Assembly: GCA_024516035.1 (NCBI GenBank)
Contig: CM044967.1
Span: forward strand, 14,969,363-15,033,362
DNA from: Bactericera cockerelli
Lineage: Eukaryota > Arthropoda > Insecta > Hemiptera > Triozidae
DNA: 64,000 nucleotides
Direction: 5' to 3'
Part shown: piece after piece, positions 1-13,900 of the stretch
How positions within the stretch are numbered: position 1 is the first letter of the stretch
Layout of the letters: every line of letters begins with the position of its first letter
Position numbers and translations under genes: made by a program
The notes under the pieces: model-generated
The model's database searches: none
What the model was told of the DNA's origin: nothing
Seen by the model: the letters and a program-made list of their open reading frames with translations, nothing else

Positions 1-339
1 ATACATTTGTAGGTGCATTACTTGTAGTGTAAGCGAGTATGTTGTAATTATTTTCAGAGGTAATGAGATTAATTTATACCTACCACCCTTCAAAATAATT
101 CTTTTGTGGTTATTCTTTTCTGTTAATTTAAAACTTGAAGTACTTACATACCTCGTTTTATAATATTATAAAACTTAGATTCTTTAATTATTTATTTTTT
201 AACTTATCATTCAGATTGAATTATTCAATTTATTTTACCATCGCGTCACAAACAAAGAACCAGACCAGAAAGATTTTAGTACTTAGGTACTTATGTAACT
301 TTGCATCAGGATAAGTAAGAAGCTACTCAGGTCTCTTTA

Positions 340-495
340 TTAATCCTCCAACTTGAAAATGGAGCAATTGCTTGTGAGCAAAAGCAAATACTAACGAGTA
401 AAAGCACATGAATACAAAAATGAGCAAGTGTTACCTTTTACCTCAGACCTTTTGCTTTTAATTCGAGCTTTTGCTCATTTTTATGAATACCGTCC
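340..495. repeat. Imperfect inverted repeat built on GAGCAAAAGC / GCTTTTGCTC
   Basis: GAGCAAAAGC near 377 and ATGAATACAAAAATGAGCAAG near 409 face the opposite-strand versions GAGCTTTTGCTC and TTTTTATGAATAC at about 466-491. The arms are imperfect and about 60 bp long. This looks like a short foldback repeat rather than part of a gene. Confidence 0.45.
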
Positions 496-1233
496 AATGT
501 ATGCTCGGGTTTGTGACAAAAAGTTGAACTTTCGATTAAGACAAAACAATCTGGCGAAGATGAATTTCATGCAGCAGTCTCGTAACTTCCAAGTTCCAAA
601 CAAATTACTTTAATAAAACCTGAAAGAAAACCACCGAGGAAAGTTTGAAATAAACTATTTTAAACCCTCCCCACCCTCATGCAACTCGGCTAACCCAACT
701 TCCTGGTTACCTCCCACGATCCCTTTCTCCAGGGCGAGTTTTTTCTTCCCGAAACAAAGCTCCAGCGAGAACAAACATCTTGTGAAAACAACTACATGTT
801 TATCAGTTGAAAAGACTTGGCGGAAGGCAATTAATCAAAGACAGGAAAGGAGAGGCAGAGAGGCTAACCGGCGAAAAATTCCAACCCTTTCTTCTTATCA
901 CGGGTTCGCGGCAGACGAAGCGACGCCTGACAATTTAATTAGATATTGTTATCACTTAGGAACGGTGTAAAATTAAATGAAAACTTTCGGCTAGGTAGAA
1001 AAGACGAAAGGGTGTCTGAGAAACGCAAAACAAATATTTGGATTCCGGCAGAGTGGAAATAAGACGTTGTTGGAGATGACTTTTGTATTTACCTCGTTTG
1101 ACAGTGGTGATCTCGAGATGATTAAGTGCTTGGATAATGGATTAAAGAAAATTGCATTGGATTTTTTATTATAATTATATAATACTTTACTATACAATGG
1201 AATAATGCGCTTTTACCCAACATCTAAATAGAT

Positions 1234-1275
1234 ACAATGTTATATATTTTCACTACAATGTTATATATTTTCACT
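1234..1275. repeat. 21-bp tandem duplication
   Basis: Two adjacent perfect copies of a 21-bp AT-rich unit (ACAATGTTATATATTTTCAC plus T). Confidence 0.85.
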
Positions 1276-4200
1276 AGGATTGTAGTTCGGGAAATAGGTA
1301 CATTGTAAAATAGCTAGAACAGGGCAATTAAATCCGTTTATTGTTTTAAATAAATAGATAAAATCTCATGAAACTCATACAATAAATAAATTTACCATGA
1401 TTATATTTTATTATATTATATAAATTATATTCTCTGTGGTTATCACGACGTGATATAACTTAAACTAGTACTAAATATTTTTCAAATATTATACCGACCT
1501 AATAGGGTCAAAAGTCCGCCACCCTGTCTATCGTGCCACTGAGAGTACTGAGGTCGGTTCATAAAACTAATAAGGAGGAAAGCTGTGTTTAAACCATTCT
1601 ATCTATGCCTATAATTTATGAACGATAAACAGCCAACCCTAACAGGACATAGTCAGCCAAGCACAGATTTGAGTTTTATAAATAGAGATGTACCTACTAT
1701 AATTCAACCCTTACAATCCATGGACATGAAAAAGCAAAAGTTTTTGGACAATTATTTCATGCGGCATGCCGATAAGGATAACAAGTTAATAATCCTGATA
1801 CATCCAGTATTTCTTATTCCTATTTATAAGCTTAAAGTTTTAACAAATTTTCTTACACGTTCTGTACCAAGAGACCCTTTCGCAAACTGTAGATATATCT
1901 AGGAGAAAAAAAAGGTGAGAGCTGTGTGAGTAATTTATAGCTTCACCTCTGAGGACAAATGAGTTATTTGTGCTCCTGCTTTTTCGCCATTTTCGTCCTG
2001 TAAAAAATAAAGATAAATTGTATTTTGATAAAAAAAAAAGATTTGTTTTTTTTTCACACAAAAGTCTAATTGGACCTGGAGATTTTACATTTTTAAATAC
2101 TGAAATGAAAAATCGTAGATAAGTTTTTGCCCACAGGAACGGAAATTGTCTCATAAATTTACAATATGCAAATGAGTAACAGCTAAGCACGACAGAGAAA
2201 AGGGTTCTCTGATAATTTCTGCGTCCTACAGGCAGAAGATACATTTCTGGAGCTTTTCAAAAAGGTCTGGTCAAGAGTAGATATAGTAAAATCAGAACAG
2301 AAGTTTATAGTCCGCTAAATTCAAGATGTACTCCATTTTCAATATTGATTTATAAAATTATCTAGCAATTAAACATGTATGGCGCATTGTCTATCCAAAA
2401 AACTACAGCTCACGGCGCTGATAAAAGTAAAATAAAACTTTTAACACATTCTGAAAGTAATAGGTACCTACGAGTAGGTAGTAATTCTGCTTTATTTCGG
2501 AAAGATAACCGCTACCTATAGCCTTTAGATAACACGTGTATAATCATTGAAAAGTTAGTATTATCAAATTTAGGAATAACTTATTTTCACGCAACACCTC
2601 GATCTAACCCTTGTAGCTCAATGGGCAGTGTGAACACCCTTTTCTACAAACTTATCTTCTTTTTTGGTACCACAATAAGTACAGTGGTTTTATTTTCTTT
2701 GTGATATTTTAATATTGCTTGATTTCAAAGAGGTACTTTAGGTTTTGTTATGTCACAATTCGAGAATAAAATTAGGTTTAATATACCTATTAGTTAACAA
2801 GTTTACATATAAAGCACTAGTATGGGTAAAAACACACCTACCTTTCTTTATAAATAAAAAAATGTACTTAATATATTTATGATAATACATATGATAATTG
2901 CTAATACATAACATGCCTTATGTGGTTTGCATTATTTTCATTTATTTTGTTAGGTCTTACTCAGAATGCATTATTGATTAGGTATGAATACACTTGATAA
3001 ACACAATATTAAGTACCTAACATTCATACAAACATACGTAGGGGTCAACGGTCAATGGCGCATGGGTTAAAAATGTTTCAATTGCAGCGAGTTAGCGATA
3101 TGCTAATTTCATGACCAAATTCCTGACATTCCTCCGAGTTACGAAATCAAGGTGACTGTCGAACACAATTTTGTCGTTCTATGAAAGAAATTAGGAAATA
3201 GGAATTGCACTGAGAACTGAAATTTTGTACAGAAGGAAATGTAATAGTTGCGTTTCCGCAGTGTAAAGGAAAATAGTAACACAAGTGAGAAGATTAAATA
3301 AAAGACTCATCAAAGCCCAACTAACAAAGGAAGACACATTTTGCCGATAGCTAATACATATTGAAATAGGTCTTTTATAAAATGTAGGCTAAAGAGTCCC
3401 TTTGCAGTGTACACTAATGACTGGAAGGTATTAAAGGTATTATGGAGGTTTTCTATCACCATTCTTAGCGTGAAAGGTTCTTACAAATTCTTCTTTAATT
3501 AGGATAGTGTTTTAATTAAGTATGTCAGCAATTGATGTATTTTTAATTTTAACATTTCTTAAAAGAAAAGCTATCATCAAAAGATAAGTATCTGTCCTTG
3601 CATGATCATGAATTTATTATTACATTTCTTTATTGTTTCTTGGCTTAGTGATAATTGCCTCAGTTCCATTTACATTGTGACCTAAGCTATTACATGCAGT
3701 AGTAAGCCATATACACACAGGTAGTTATTATGTCTATTATTATGCTTTTTTTATCAGCCATTACGTGTTTTATGTAAATTATCTCATTAACATTGTCATT
3801 TTGACTACTAGATAGTCAGATACTGCTTGAGTGTAGTGTAGGTACCATTACATCAGGTAGTCTAGGTACTCCTCAGATACAGCAATACTCTAGTCTAGGT
3901 GTTTAGTCTACAGAGAGTAAGACTTGTGTATCTGTGAGGACTGAGATCGTTCCGTAATCTACTCCAGCATTCACCGACTTGCCAACAGTACTTGACGGTT
4001 CATTTCGCCGTAACCCTGTGCAGTACTTTCACTTTCAATTCTTTCAAATTCGTTTTGTAGGCCACTACATCAGTCTAGCGAAGCATCCTTGAATTTTTGT
4101 CTCTCCCAACTATGTAAATAAAATAATGTTTATTTATTTATAATTCGAACATTTCGAACGGAGGAGAAGTGTGGATGCGAAAGAGTGGGAGAATTGTCAG

Positions 4201-4675
4201 CTGATCTCGAGCAAGGTATTTTCAAAAATAATTTAAAATTAACATCTCGCTTTATTTTTCTTAAATAAGTACAAGTCTAGGTGATTTTTTGTAAACAAAC
4301 TAAAATTAAATATATTTTACAAGTTTTCTTTTATATAAATAATTATTGCTATCTAGTCACTATAATTAAATTAAAATCCATTTTAAAATAGCTTTCAAGT
4401 TTATTTTTTTTCAACTGATCTGTGCTTTATTACAACACGTGAAACATCTAAATAAACAAATAAATGTGTTCAATATTGGAATTCACTGAATAATTATTCA
4501 AACTTCAAATTTAATTTTTGACACCTAAACACATCAAAAAGAAATGAATCTCCATTGCTATTGGTAATGAAAACATTAAAGTAAGCTGTCAACAAGTAAG
4601 TGATGGAACAATCGATCTCATAGCAAAAGATAAATAAAAAACAAAGAAAAGAAACCAATTGTAGAATAACTAATA

Positions 4676-4951
4676 ATGGAAACAAATATACTGAGAATAT
4701 TGATACTGATCATCCTATTCTTCCTGTTAACCTGTGAATACAGTACTTTCATAAGCAAGCTTCTTAGTGATGACAATAACGAGACTGAAGCTATCAGTGA
4801 TGTCAACAAACCAAAACCCCTCAGTAGACGAAGTAAAGAAAAGTCATACAGCGAGATCTCTTTGAGTGACGTCATCAATGCAGATGAGGAGTCTGAGGAT
4901 GAGGATGAAGATGAAGAAACTGAAAGTGATAAAGAACCCAGAAAAGTAAAT
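4676..4951 (+). CDS. Gene A exon 1 (signal peptide and acidic linker)
   Basis: ATG at 4676 opens 92 codons ending at a good GTAAGT donor (4952). The first 20 residues after METN are almost all Ile, Leu and Phe, typical of a signal peptide. The rest is polar, with RRSKEK near residue 53 and a Glu/Asp-rich tract. A weaker donor, GTATAA at 4956, would end the exon in phase 1 and join exon 2 in frame. The opposite-strand frame over this stretch is a Ser-rich shadow. Confidence 0.65.
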
Positions 4952-7900
4952 GTAAGTATAATATAAAAATACAACATTTTCTATTAAGTCTAGCTGGGAA
5001 CGTCGAATAGATATTCGATATGGTACCAGCTTCTTTCCTTTAGAAGGAAAAAAAGATAAACTCTGTCAGGTCAAAAGACGATAACACAAGTCGGAAAAAA
5101 AATTAAAGGTTAAGCCTGACACGCCATCAAGTCGTAGTTTTCAACCTATCACTGCGCACACTGGCACGAGTTAAGGGATAGTGTCTACTCAGATTAAATC
5201 TAAACCTGATTTATATTTTGGCCCTCAGTGTTGACGAACAATCAGAGTTGTTGGTCTGTGATGCATTTGTTGGTTTTCCCATCCTGTACGAATATGTCTC
5301 TGATAGGTGAGAAAAGATAGAGTATTTCCCACTTAGAAGGCTAGATGCAGGTCGCATGATCAGCAGTATAGTAACGAGTATCTGAACATCTTTAAAAACT
5401 ACTGAAACCAAATTTCCTTGTGAACTTGAGCTCATTTTTTCATCTGCAGATTCCATGAGTATTTACATTTCTTCTATTATAGTTTGCTTCGTAATCAATA
5501 CTTAAATTTTCTATTTCATCTAATAAGCCCAATGTAAGCTAAGCTAGTAGAATTCAGTTTTTAATAGATCAAGTTCTTCTTCGTATGTAGCACAAAGACA
5601 CAATCAGAAGTAGCACATTGAGAACTCTCGTGTTTGGATACAAACCAGAATCATACATAGACTTCATTGGCCAGGTATTATGTGAAACAGTCATATGGAG
5701 GTGACGTAAGGTGTTTCTCGTTGGTAATGGTCTGGTTCTGGTAATAATAATTATACAGAGCAAAGATTCAGACTATCCTGGCCAGTGGCCATATAACTAT
5801 ACTGGGTCAAGACTGAGAGACAACTTCTGGCAATTTTATTATAAGTTCAAATGAATGTTTTAAAGCCTTTTCAATTTGTAGCCATGATTCAATAGAAACG
5901 TTTGTGCGAGAAAGGATCACGTTGTTTTTCTTTTTAGTGGGTCAATATTGAGGCACATTTGTTTTCAACATTTAGTTTAAATTTAGCCATTTGCACATTA
6001 TCTACGATAGGGCGCTATATTAGTTCGAAAATGGTCAAATTTGAAACGATTTTATCTTTTCAGTTGTAAATTAAATAATTGATTAATTTAATTGTTGAAT
6101 AAAATATAGTCTATACTTAGGACAACCAGCCCTATAATATTTAATCACAATTTAGGTACTCCAAGTTTTGGAACTATACTGAATTTTAAACACTAGGATG
6201 GTTATTTTGAAGGGTTCGAAATTGACACTATATTGATTTAATTGTGTGTCAAAACGTGGTACCTTCTTGCAAAGCATGAATACGCTCTTATAAAACACCA
6301 ACTAAAACTTCAGAGGGTTGAAAGAAAGACCTTGATACATTCACGTATTTCTGCCATATTCCAGTAACGAACAGGATGTATGGAGTGAGGATGAGGAACT
6401 CAGTTTGAAATTTTCATGGTCAATTTGATAAACTTTAAATATAAGTAAAATACAAACTGACCAAGGTAATCCTGATTTCTGAGCCAATGTTTATAATGAC
6501 TATACTCGTGAAACTTTACAAAATACCAACTGCAGCACGTAAACAACTGTTTGAATAAATAAGTAATTGAACAGATAGGTACAAATAAGCAAACGGTTTT
6601 GAGAGGTTTATTTCCAGAAGGAAACGAAATCCTGGTTATCTTAAAGAAGACAACATTTTGTTAAACTACCGTTCTACAAACAATATCCCATTATTTTTAG
6701 ATTTTAAACATAAATCCTCTTTGAAATTTAATTGAGTCTTTCACAAAACCAATATCAATGAGTACATATTCACTGATCATCTCATTAATGGATCACCTCA
6801 ACTGAGTGAATATAGAGAAGATATAATTTTATTACTATCTGAGTGCGGTCAGTTATTATCAGTAGAGTTTATGTATACCAGACATTGGTAGTAAATTAAT
6901 TTCATTGATATATTACTGTCATTGAAAGTCAACTCCCTAAGTACAAAGTGTACATAATACAATCAATATCTTTTCATTAGTTCAAACTTCAACGATAGTG
7001 ATTCCGTTTCAGGCCACTACATTTCTGACTGTATAGCACTTTCCCTTTCAGCAAAAGTGTTTTCCTACTAATCATATACCATTACTCAATTGCTACCATT
7101 ATATCTTCAATGTGAGCAATTGAGCACTGACAAAATAAACATTAAAGAATCTGTTTTCGAGGCAAGCGATCGTGAAGGAAATATTCATAGAACATCTACA
7201 AAATGAATATATATTTTTTTTTTTGAAGGTTCAATTTACAATCTACAATTTTATTAATCAATAATTGTAATAAGCAAATATGATGTAAGTTAATGTCGTG
7301 TTAGAGAAGACACCCAGTGGCATCACTCTATTACAAAATGAATATACTTACTTTTAATTACAAGTAGACCTCACCTAACTTGCTTATTCAAATGTACAAT
7401 CTAGTATTGCTTGTAAATAATATTCTTAAAGGTATTGTCAAGTTACAAAGACTTTAAAAGACTCTTCTACAATCTAGAGTACTCACCTCTCGTGTTATCA
7501 AAAACTCTCACACTTTGATTCAATAAGTTCCAGTCAAATTCCTTCAATTTACACTTTTAGAGTATATTGAATATGATCCATTTTACTGGAGTACATCAAT
7601 ACTTCCCAGGAACAGTTTTTTTCAAAGTATCTTGCATGAAAGGCTGCCCTGCTTGAAGGTAGTCCATCATTTCGTTGAATGGTATAATTGGAATTCCAGG
7701 GTGGTCAAAAGTCTCCCTAGTAAAAACATAATTGTAATAGATTTTATCCAATTGAATATAAAGGACATGAAGTGCATTCCTTAAGACAAGCTCTCGCTTG
7801 TGATATCTCTCCGTGTGGTACATTTCCCAAGCCCAGAACTGTTCTATATAGTGCTGAGGTACTTTTCCTTCCTCATTTTTCATCCTTCGCAACATTTCAA

Positions 7901-10900
7901 GTAGATTTTGACGTCGGTAGTTTCTGTCCTCTTTGATCATTTGCACAAGATGATCATTAATCCAACTATCCATGTGTTTTTCGTAGGCGTCAACAAATCT
8001 CTGAGATACAAAGTAAGCTTCCACGGCATTCAGTTTTGGTATACCTCCAAAAGTATACACCAGTTTCATAGGTTCATAGATTGCATGTTCTATGCTATGG
8101 TTCCATATACTGGAATGGTTGTACTGGAGGAACTGCAATAGCTTCATTCTGACCCTGGAGTCACGGAATAAATCCACTTCCTCTGAGCTCTTTGCGAAAT
8201 CTGCTCTGTTGACAGGATCAATAGGTTGATAGTTGTAGAACTTCTGAGTGGTGCTAGTTTTTGCTGCTCTCTTATTTCTAATGAAAGACTTTTCATTTTG
8301 TGCATGAGCTGTGTCTTCACTGTCTGTTTTACCGAAAACACCATTTCTTGTGATTTCTATAACAAAAATGGTCATCACAAGATCATATTGTATTTTCATT
8401 ATCAAATTTCTTTTATTTAGTTTTTGTGATTTTATAGGTTATCTTGGTTTTTCACGTATTATTATCATGACTGGTTTACTGAATAATACACTCAACATCT
8501 AAAATTTCACAATAAATTATTATAATCAACGTAACCTGTTTACTAAATTATCTGGCTTGTTATGATTTTTTTATGTGTTTATATTGTATGATTCATTCAT
8601 TAGTAAATAACTATAAAAAAGTCATGATTGCATTATGTTTCCTTATAAAAATGGTAGGAAATAATAATTTAAAAGTTGAAAAATTATTAAACTCTTTTAT
8701 GTTTAAATAAATTATAAACAATAGGCACAATAATAAATGTCGATGATGTTGTCACATGCTGTTGATGAGCAATAAATAATAAATGACACCTAACATCAAA
8801 GAGACAGAACATGGGTTTGATGTTATCACCGCGACTTTTGATTGTTCAATCAATTGACTCTTGAAAGAATTTAGCAGGTGTCCGATTGAATAGGAAACCA
8901 GCAGTTTTTGTTGAGCCTCACAAAAGTTAACTAAAAGGTTTAAGTCGCAGAAACCTTATCATTCATTGTATAAATATAATGAATAAATTCTAGATTTCCA
9001 TGATTTCACATTATTGTAGTTATAAAAGAATAGATTGTCTTATATCTTCAAATGCATAATGTATGTGAACGTATATTTTAGTGGAATCTCTACTTTTAAT
9101 AGTACATTTATGATTCCAGCTTTGATTGTTGCTTCTGCTTTTGACTAACTATTAAAAAAAAATATAGGTGTGTACAAATGTTCATGTACATGAACAGAAT
9201 CAATTATCCACCAGTTTACACACCCTTGATCCAACGTGTCTGCTCAGACCCTCATCATTTGCGTCAGAATGGTCGTGATATGTGACCTTTCACTGGTCGA
9301 CGATACTGACCAGTTTGTTTTATATTTAGCGGGTCACAACACGCTAATGACACCAGTTATCATTCGTAGTCTACTAAATTTAACCTAGATGAGAATTTTT
9401 GTTGTCTGCCTCTGATCTCTCTGAAAATAACCGAGTTGATAATTTCCAATGTTATTTGTCTTATTTCTACCTTGGCTTGGGTATGTTTTCCAACTGAATC
9501 TACGTGATATCTTGAACTAGTACATGCTTTTATTTAATGTAGTAGAATTATGGTCACTCTTATGGGAATCGTTTGCAAGCTATTGATATGTTACAAGGTT
9601 CTGTCATATTTTAATAAAAAATTGAATTTTCGAACATTTAACTAGGAACCGAAACAGAAGTAGGTAGACCATTTTTTACATGATCTTGATGAAAGAATCG
9701 GTTAGAAAAGTGGCAATTGGGAAATCATCCGTATTGACTATCTGCCACGCTATCTTTTTCTTTGCACTGGGCGTTCTTCACCGAGGTGTTTTATCTGAGG
9801 TGAAATGAAAGTTTACCCATGTAATCTAAGTGACCTCAGATATTTGTAAGTTCATATCTTACTAAATTTATTATTTCAAAAATGACAATGTATAATGCGA
9901 CTTACGTAGATTTATTGAAATACTTATTAAAATTTGCTATTTATAATCATTGGTAAGTCTTTATTATTAGATGTGCCATTCACAACAAACAGAAGACCCG
10001 GTTACTTCGAATGATTTTTAAACATAGCTCCGGGTTGCAGACATTAGCAAGTCTGACTGTCGAAATGGTTACGCTTGGAGTTGCATCATATCAACAGCAA
10101 CCAAGGAGTTAGAGCTCCATACTATGAACCTAGTCAAGTGTGTCAGTCGCTTTGCCGGAGATAACGAAGCTAAATCGTGACTTACCTACGTTGAATCGAA
10201 GAAACTGGTCTATCCTGAAAACGAGTTGGTGTTCTGCTTGTTTTTGAGATCAGGAAATTTGAATATAGTTTCTTTGCGTTGATGAACAGTCCGTTTGCTA
10301 TTTCATAAAATACTATTTTAGATAAGTTTAGATAAGTATCTACTCTTCACCCAGGCATGTTTGTACTAAATTCAGTTTGATCTTGAAGAACTTCGGTTTC
10401 TTGGTCATTGCTTCTTCCTGAATATATGATGTTGGTATCGATTGTTACGAGTCTATAATGCTGAAAAGAGGTTTCACTACTTGTGGCATCTATTGCTTGA
10501 GAAAAATATGAAAACATACCACCTACTAATATTTATAAATTTCTAATTTCAGCAACATTCCAATCCGTGAAGAAACAGATGATAACCACAATGAAGAACA
10601 GTTGTCTGCCGAAGCTGATCTGTGAGCTGAATGCTTCAACCAACAAGGATGCCCTCACTGATGGCGAGAAAAGTCTGCTAAGACTGATAAGGTAACTATA
10701 ACAATATATTGAGTGGACGGATGTACAATTATACAGTGTGTTCATAGAGTCCAGAAACATCTGATTAATTGTGAACGTTTTGAAGCTGGAAAGTTAAAAT
10801 TTAGAATGTATAGTATAGTAGTGCTTTATTTAGACTGTCGGCTCGAGACAGGAAGTCCCATTACGCTAACAGTTTATGTAGACCGGTAGTAGTGCACTTT

Positions 10901-13900
10901 GTTTTTTGTTTTTTTTCATTTTTTTTTTATATATAATAAATTGACCTCCGTGGCTCAGTGGTTAAGCATTGGTTACTGACCCGGAGATTGCAGGTTCAAA
11001 TCCCGGCCGGAGCGAAATTTTTCCGTTTTCGGAATTGCATGGATGTAAATGGCGTTTTCGGAATGGCACGATATAGAGTCCAGACTTTTTTTAAAATACT
11101 TTTGATAAGCTTTTCTATATCATCAATGATATAAAAATTGTAAGTGGTCTTCTTTAAGATTTAAAAAGTTGATTTCTTTGAGCTTCACCTGAGTCCATCC
11201 TTGATATTCCAGATAAATTAAAAGCATAATACAATTACACAAGTCAACATTTAAAATCATATTATAACTTCCCAGCTCCAACATTTCAAAAGTTATTCTG
11301 CTGTTCCTGGACTCAAGGAACACACTGTATGTATAATATCTAGAGATACTTGAAGGTTATGGTTTATGGTTATGCTATAGTTAGCTAGGCTTCAAAGCTT
11401 CTCATAGATGATTATGCTAACCTGCAAACCATAATCTCGACTCCTGTGATAGCATTCTCAAAAGAACCTGAAGGTGTGATTTCATATGCAATCATGGCTA
11501 ATTTACTTCATTGAAGCAAAAAAAACTTGGATGTTATATTCATCAATGATGATTGATGCCTGAAGATGTCTGAACAGGAATTATGTATTTTTTTAGTAGG
11601 TACCTATATTACCTTTGATTCAGTAGTAAGAGTTACAATTTTATTTATACTGTCAAATTAAGAAAAATATTAGCTCCTTGAGAATGAACATTCAGTGTAA
11701 TGCAATTTCTCAAATAAATGACTAATAATATCAATAATAGTTCTTAATAAATAGCATCAGAAAAGTAATCCGACATTTGTATCAATTTTCGATGTTCTAC
11801 CAAATTATAAGAAAGCTTTGGTAGTATCGAGATTTTCTCATGCATTTCTTAAAATTGAACAGTACTATTATCTAGGACCTAGGTCTTGAGGAAGCTGAAT
11901 GAAGAAAACTAACTCCTCAAGTCAAGAGTTTTACCTCATGGGTGCTCCGTCACTAGCCATGGATCAGATGGTTGTAAGTGACCTTCCTATAGTTCCTATT
12001 GAAAATAGTTTAACACCAGCTATTCCAAGGCTAAGTAGAATATTATAATACATTAAATTGTTATCATGAATATTATCAAAACTATTTTACTGTCATCATT
12101 ATTATCACTGTCATATTTTTTTATGAATGGTATCATTTCTATGACCAAGATCTATCAATGCTTGCCAACTCAGCCAACTCAGGTTCCAGCAATAAAGGTC
12201 TAATGGACAGGTGATGTGGTGACTACTGCCTACTCGTACTCTCATTAGACGTTATCAATATAGTATCTTTATCTTCAACTTCCACTTGACTACAAAGTCC
12301 GGCTTCCTAAGATATTTTTTTTACATGGGTTTTAAAAGATTTCAAATTGAAAGTGGAAGATTTTCATCTCTATTTTTTTATTATTTTTTTTTTGAAACTT
12401 CTTTCCCCAAGACACGGCTCGTAAATGGATTTCTTTTCTGTGTCAACTTCATCAGCTTCAGAAGCATTTATCTCAAATCTTACAGTTGGGTCAATAATGA
12501 GCACTTGTGACTTGACTAGAATCTGATTTCACTCCAAGTCAGTATCGTCATAATTATCAACAAAAGTATATTTCAGTATCTCATTTATTGTCTCTATACC
12601 TCCATAACCAACGATCAGTATTTATCATCGTGCTTATTTTCATTGTTTTTGATTAGTATCTAGTAATTCTGTGACCAAGTTTCAACAGTGATTCAGTAGT
12701 TGGCAAACTAGGTCCTAGCAATGTAGGTATACGTGACAATCTGACAGGTGATATGAGAGTATGCCTTGTGACTACTAAGATTAGAAATAATCTTTATATG
12801 CTATCTTTATCTGATAATGTAATGAAGAAAGAGAGAAAAACATAGGTTATAAAATAACATCACTCTTACTACAATTAAAACAAATAGGTATCAAGTTTAA
12901 CTTGAGTATTTGATACCCCTCTATAATGCTTCAGAACAAAATAAATGTAGGTACCAGTACCTATTTGTAATCAAGATCCTTATGATATTACGTGTGATTA
13001 CTCTCAATTTTATTTCTTCATACATTTTTCAAGTACTCTTTATCTCCGGTTAATGTTGTTCCATTTTAGATACTCTCTATCTTTTAGTAAGAGTAGGGAT
13101 AGGGAACATACTATTTCAACAAGGAGTAGGTCAGTAGTCGTGCTTAGAGAGTAGAGAGAAAGGCACTAATCAAAGGGACAAACCTGCTAGGCAGAAAAGA
13201 ATTTAGGGATATATAATCTTTCAATTAAAAAGTTAAATTTGTTTCTGTACGATGGTCAGTACCACGAACCAATCAACCAATAAGCTCCCTGGGCTGGAAC
13301 ATGCTTGGGTTTGCGTTATCAGTCAACCTGGTGTTCAATTATCACCTTCAGAATTTTCAACACTGCTGAAAAATCAGGAAATGACACAAGCGAATATGAT
13401 ATTATTGACCTTGGAGCTCTTCCTTATGCCAATAGTATCTAAACATGAGCTTGTATTGATATAGTTAACAACACAGAAGAACAAAAAACTGTGCCAAGAA
13501 AATTACTTTTTTCAAGACATTGGAATAATAGTGACTATTGTATGATCCAGTTCAATTACACAAGTGTATAACAAAAAACTGTGCCAAGAAAATTACTTTT
13601 TTCAAGACATTGGAATAATATTGACTATTGTATGATCCAGTTCAATTACACAAGTGTATAACAAAAAACTGTGCCAAGAAAATTACTTTTTTCAAGACAT
13701 TGGAATAATATTGACTATTGTATGATCCAGTTCAATTACACAAGTGTATAATGTTTCATATAATATTGGCGGCCATACTTGGCACATTGCCTGTCAACCA
13801 AAGGCTCGATGAGGCTTTTTTACTATGATTTAAAAAATAAATAAACGATTTCTGTCTCTATTTAGATTTCTAAGGAGGTGTTAAGTATTTTACTTACTTG

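Larger units (their letters stand above)
1..4675. other. AT-rich flank upstream of gene A
   Basis: No convincing coding exon is seen. Open frames here are short, low-complexity and without recognisable composition. The stretch around 3900-4215 is less AT-rich, holds a TCAGT initiator-like motif near 4070 and ends in a possible donor (GAGCAAG before GTATTT near 4215). It could be a 5' untranslated exon of gene A, but this is inference. A small inverted repeat and a 21-bp duplication are listed separately. Confidence 0.4.

Noticed and set aside
1840..2244. 134-codon minus-strand frame
   Set aside because: It crosses A- and T-runs, has no domain or codon bias, and lies in AT-rich flank.
10943..11014. 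True tRNA gene
   Set aside because: Inverted second copy with the same non-tRNA tail at 27008-27126 shows a SINE.
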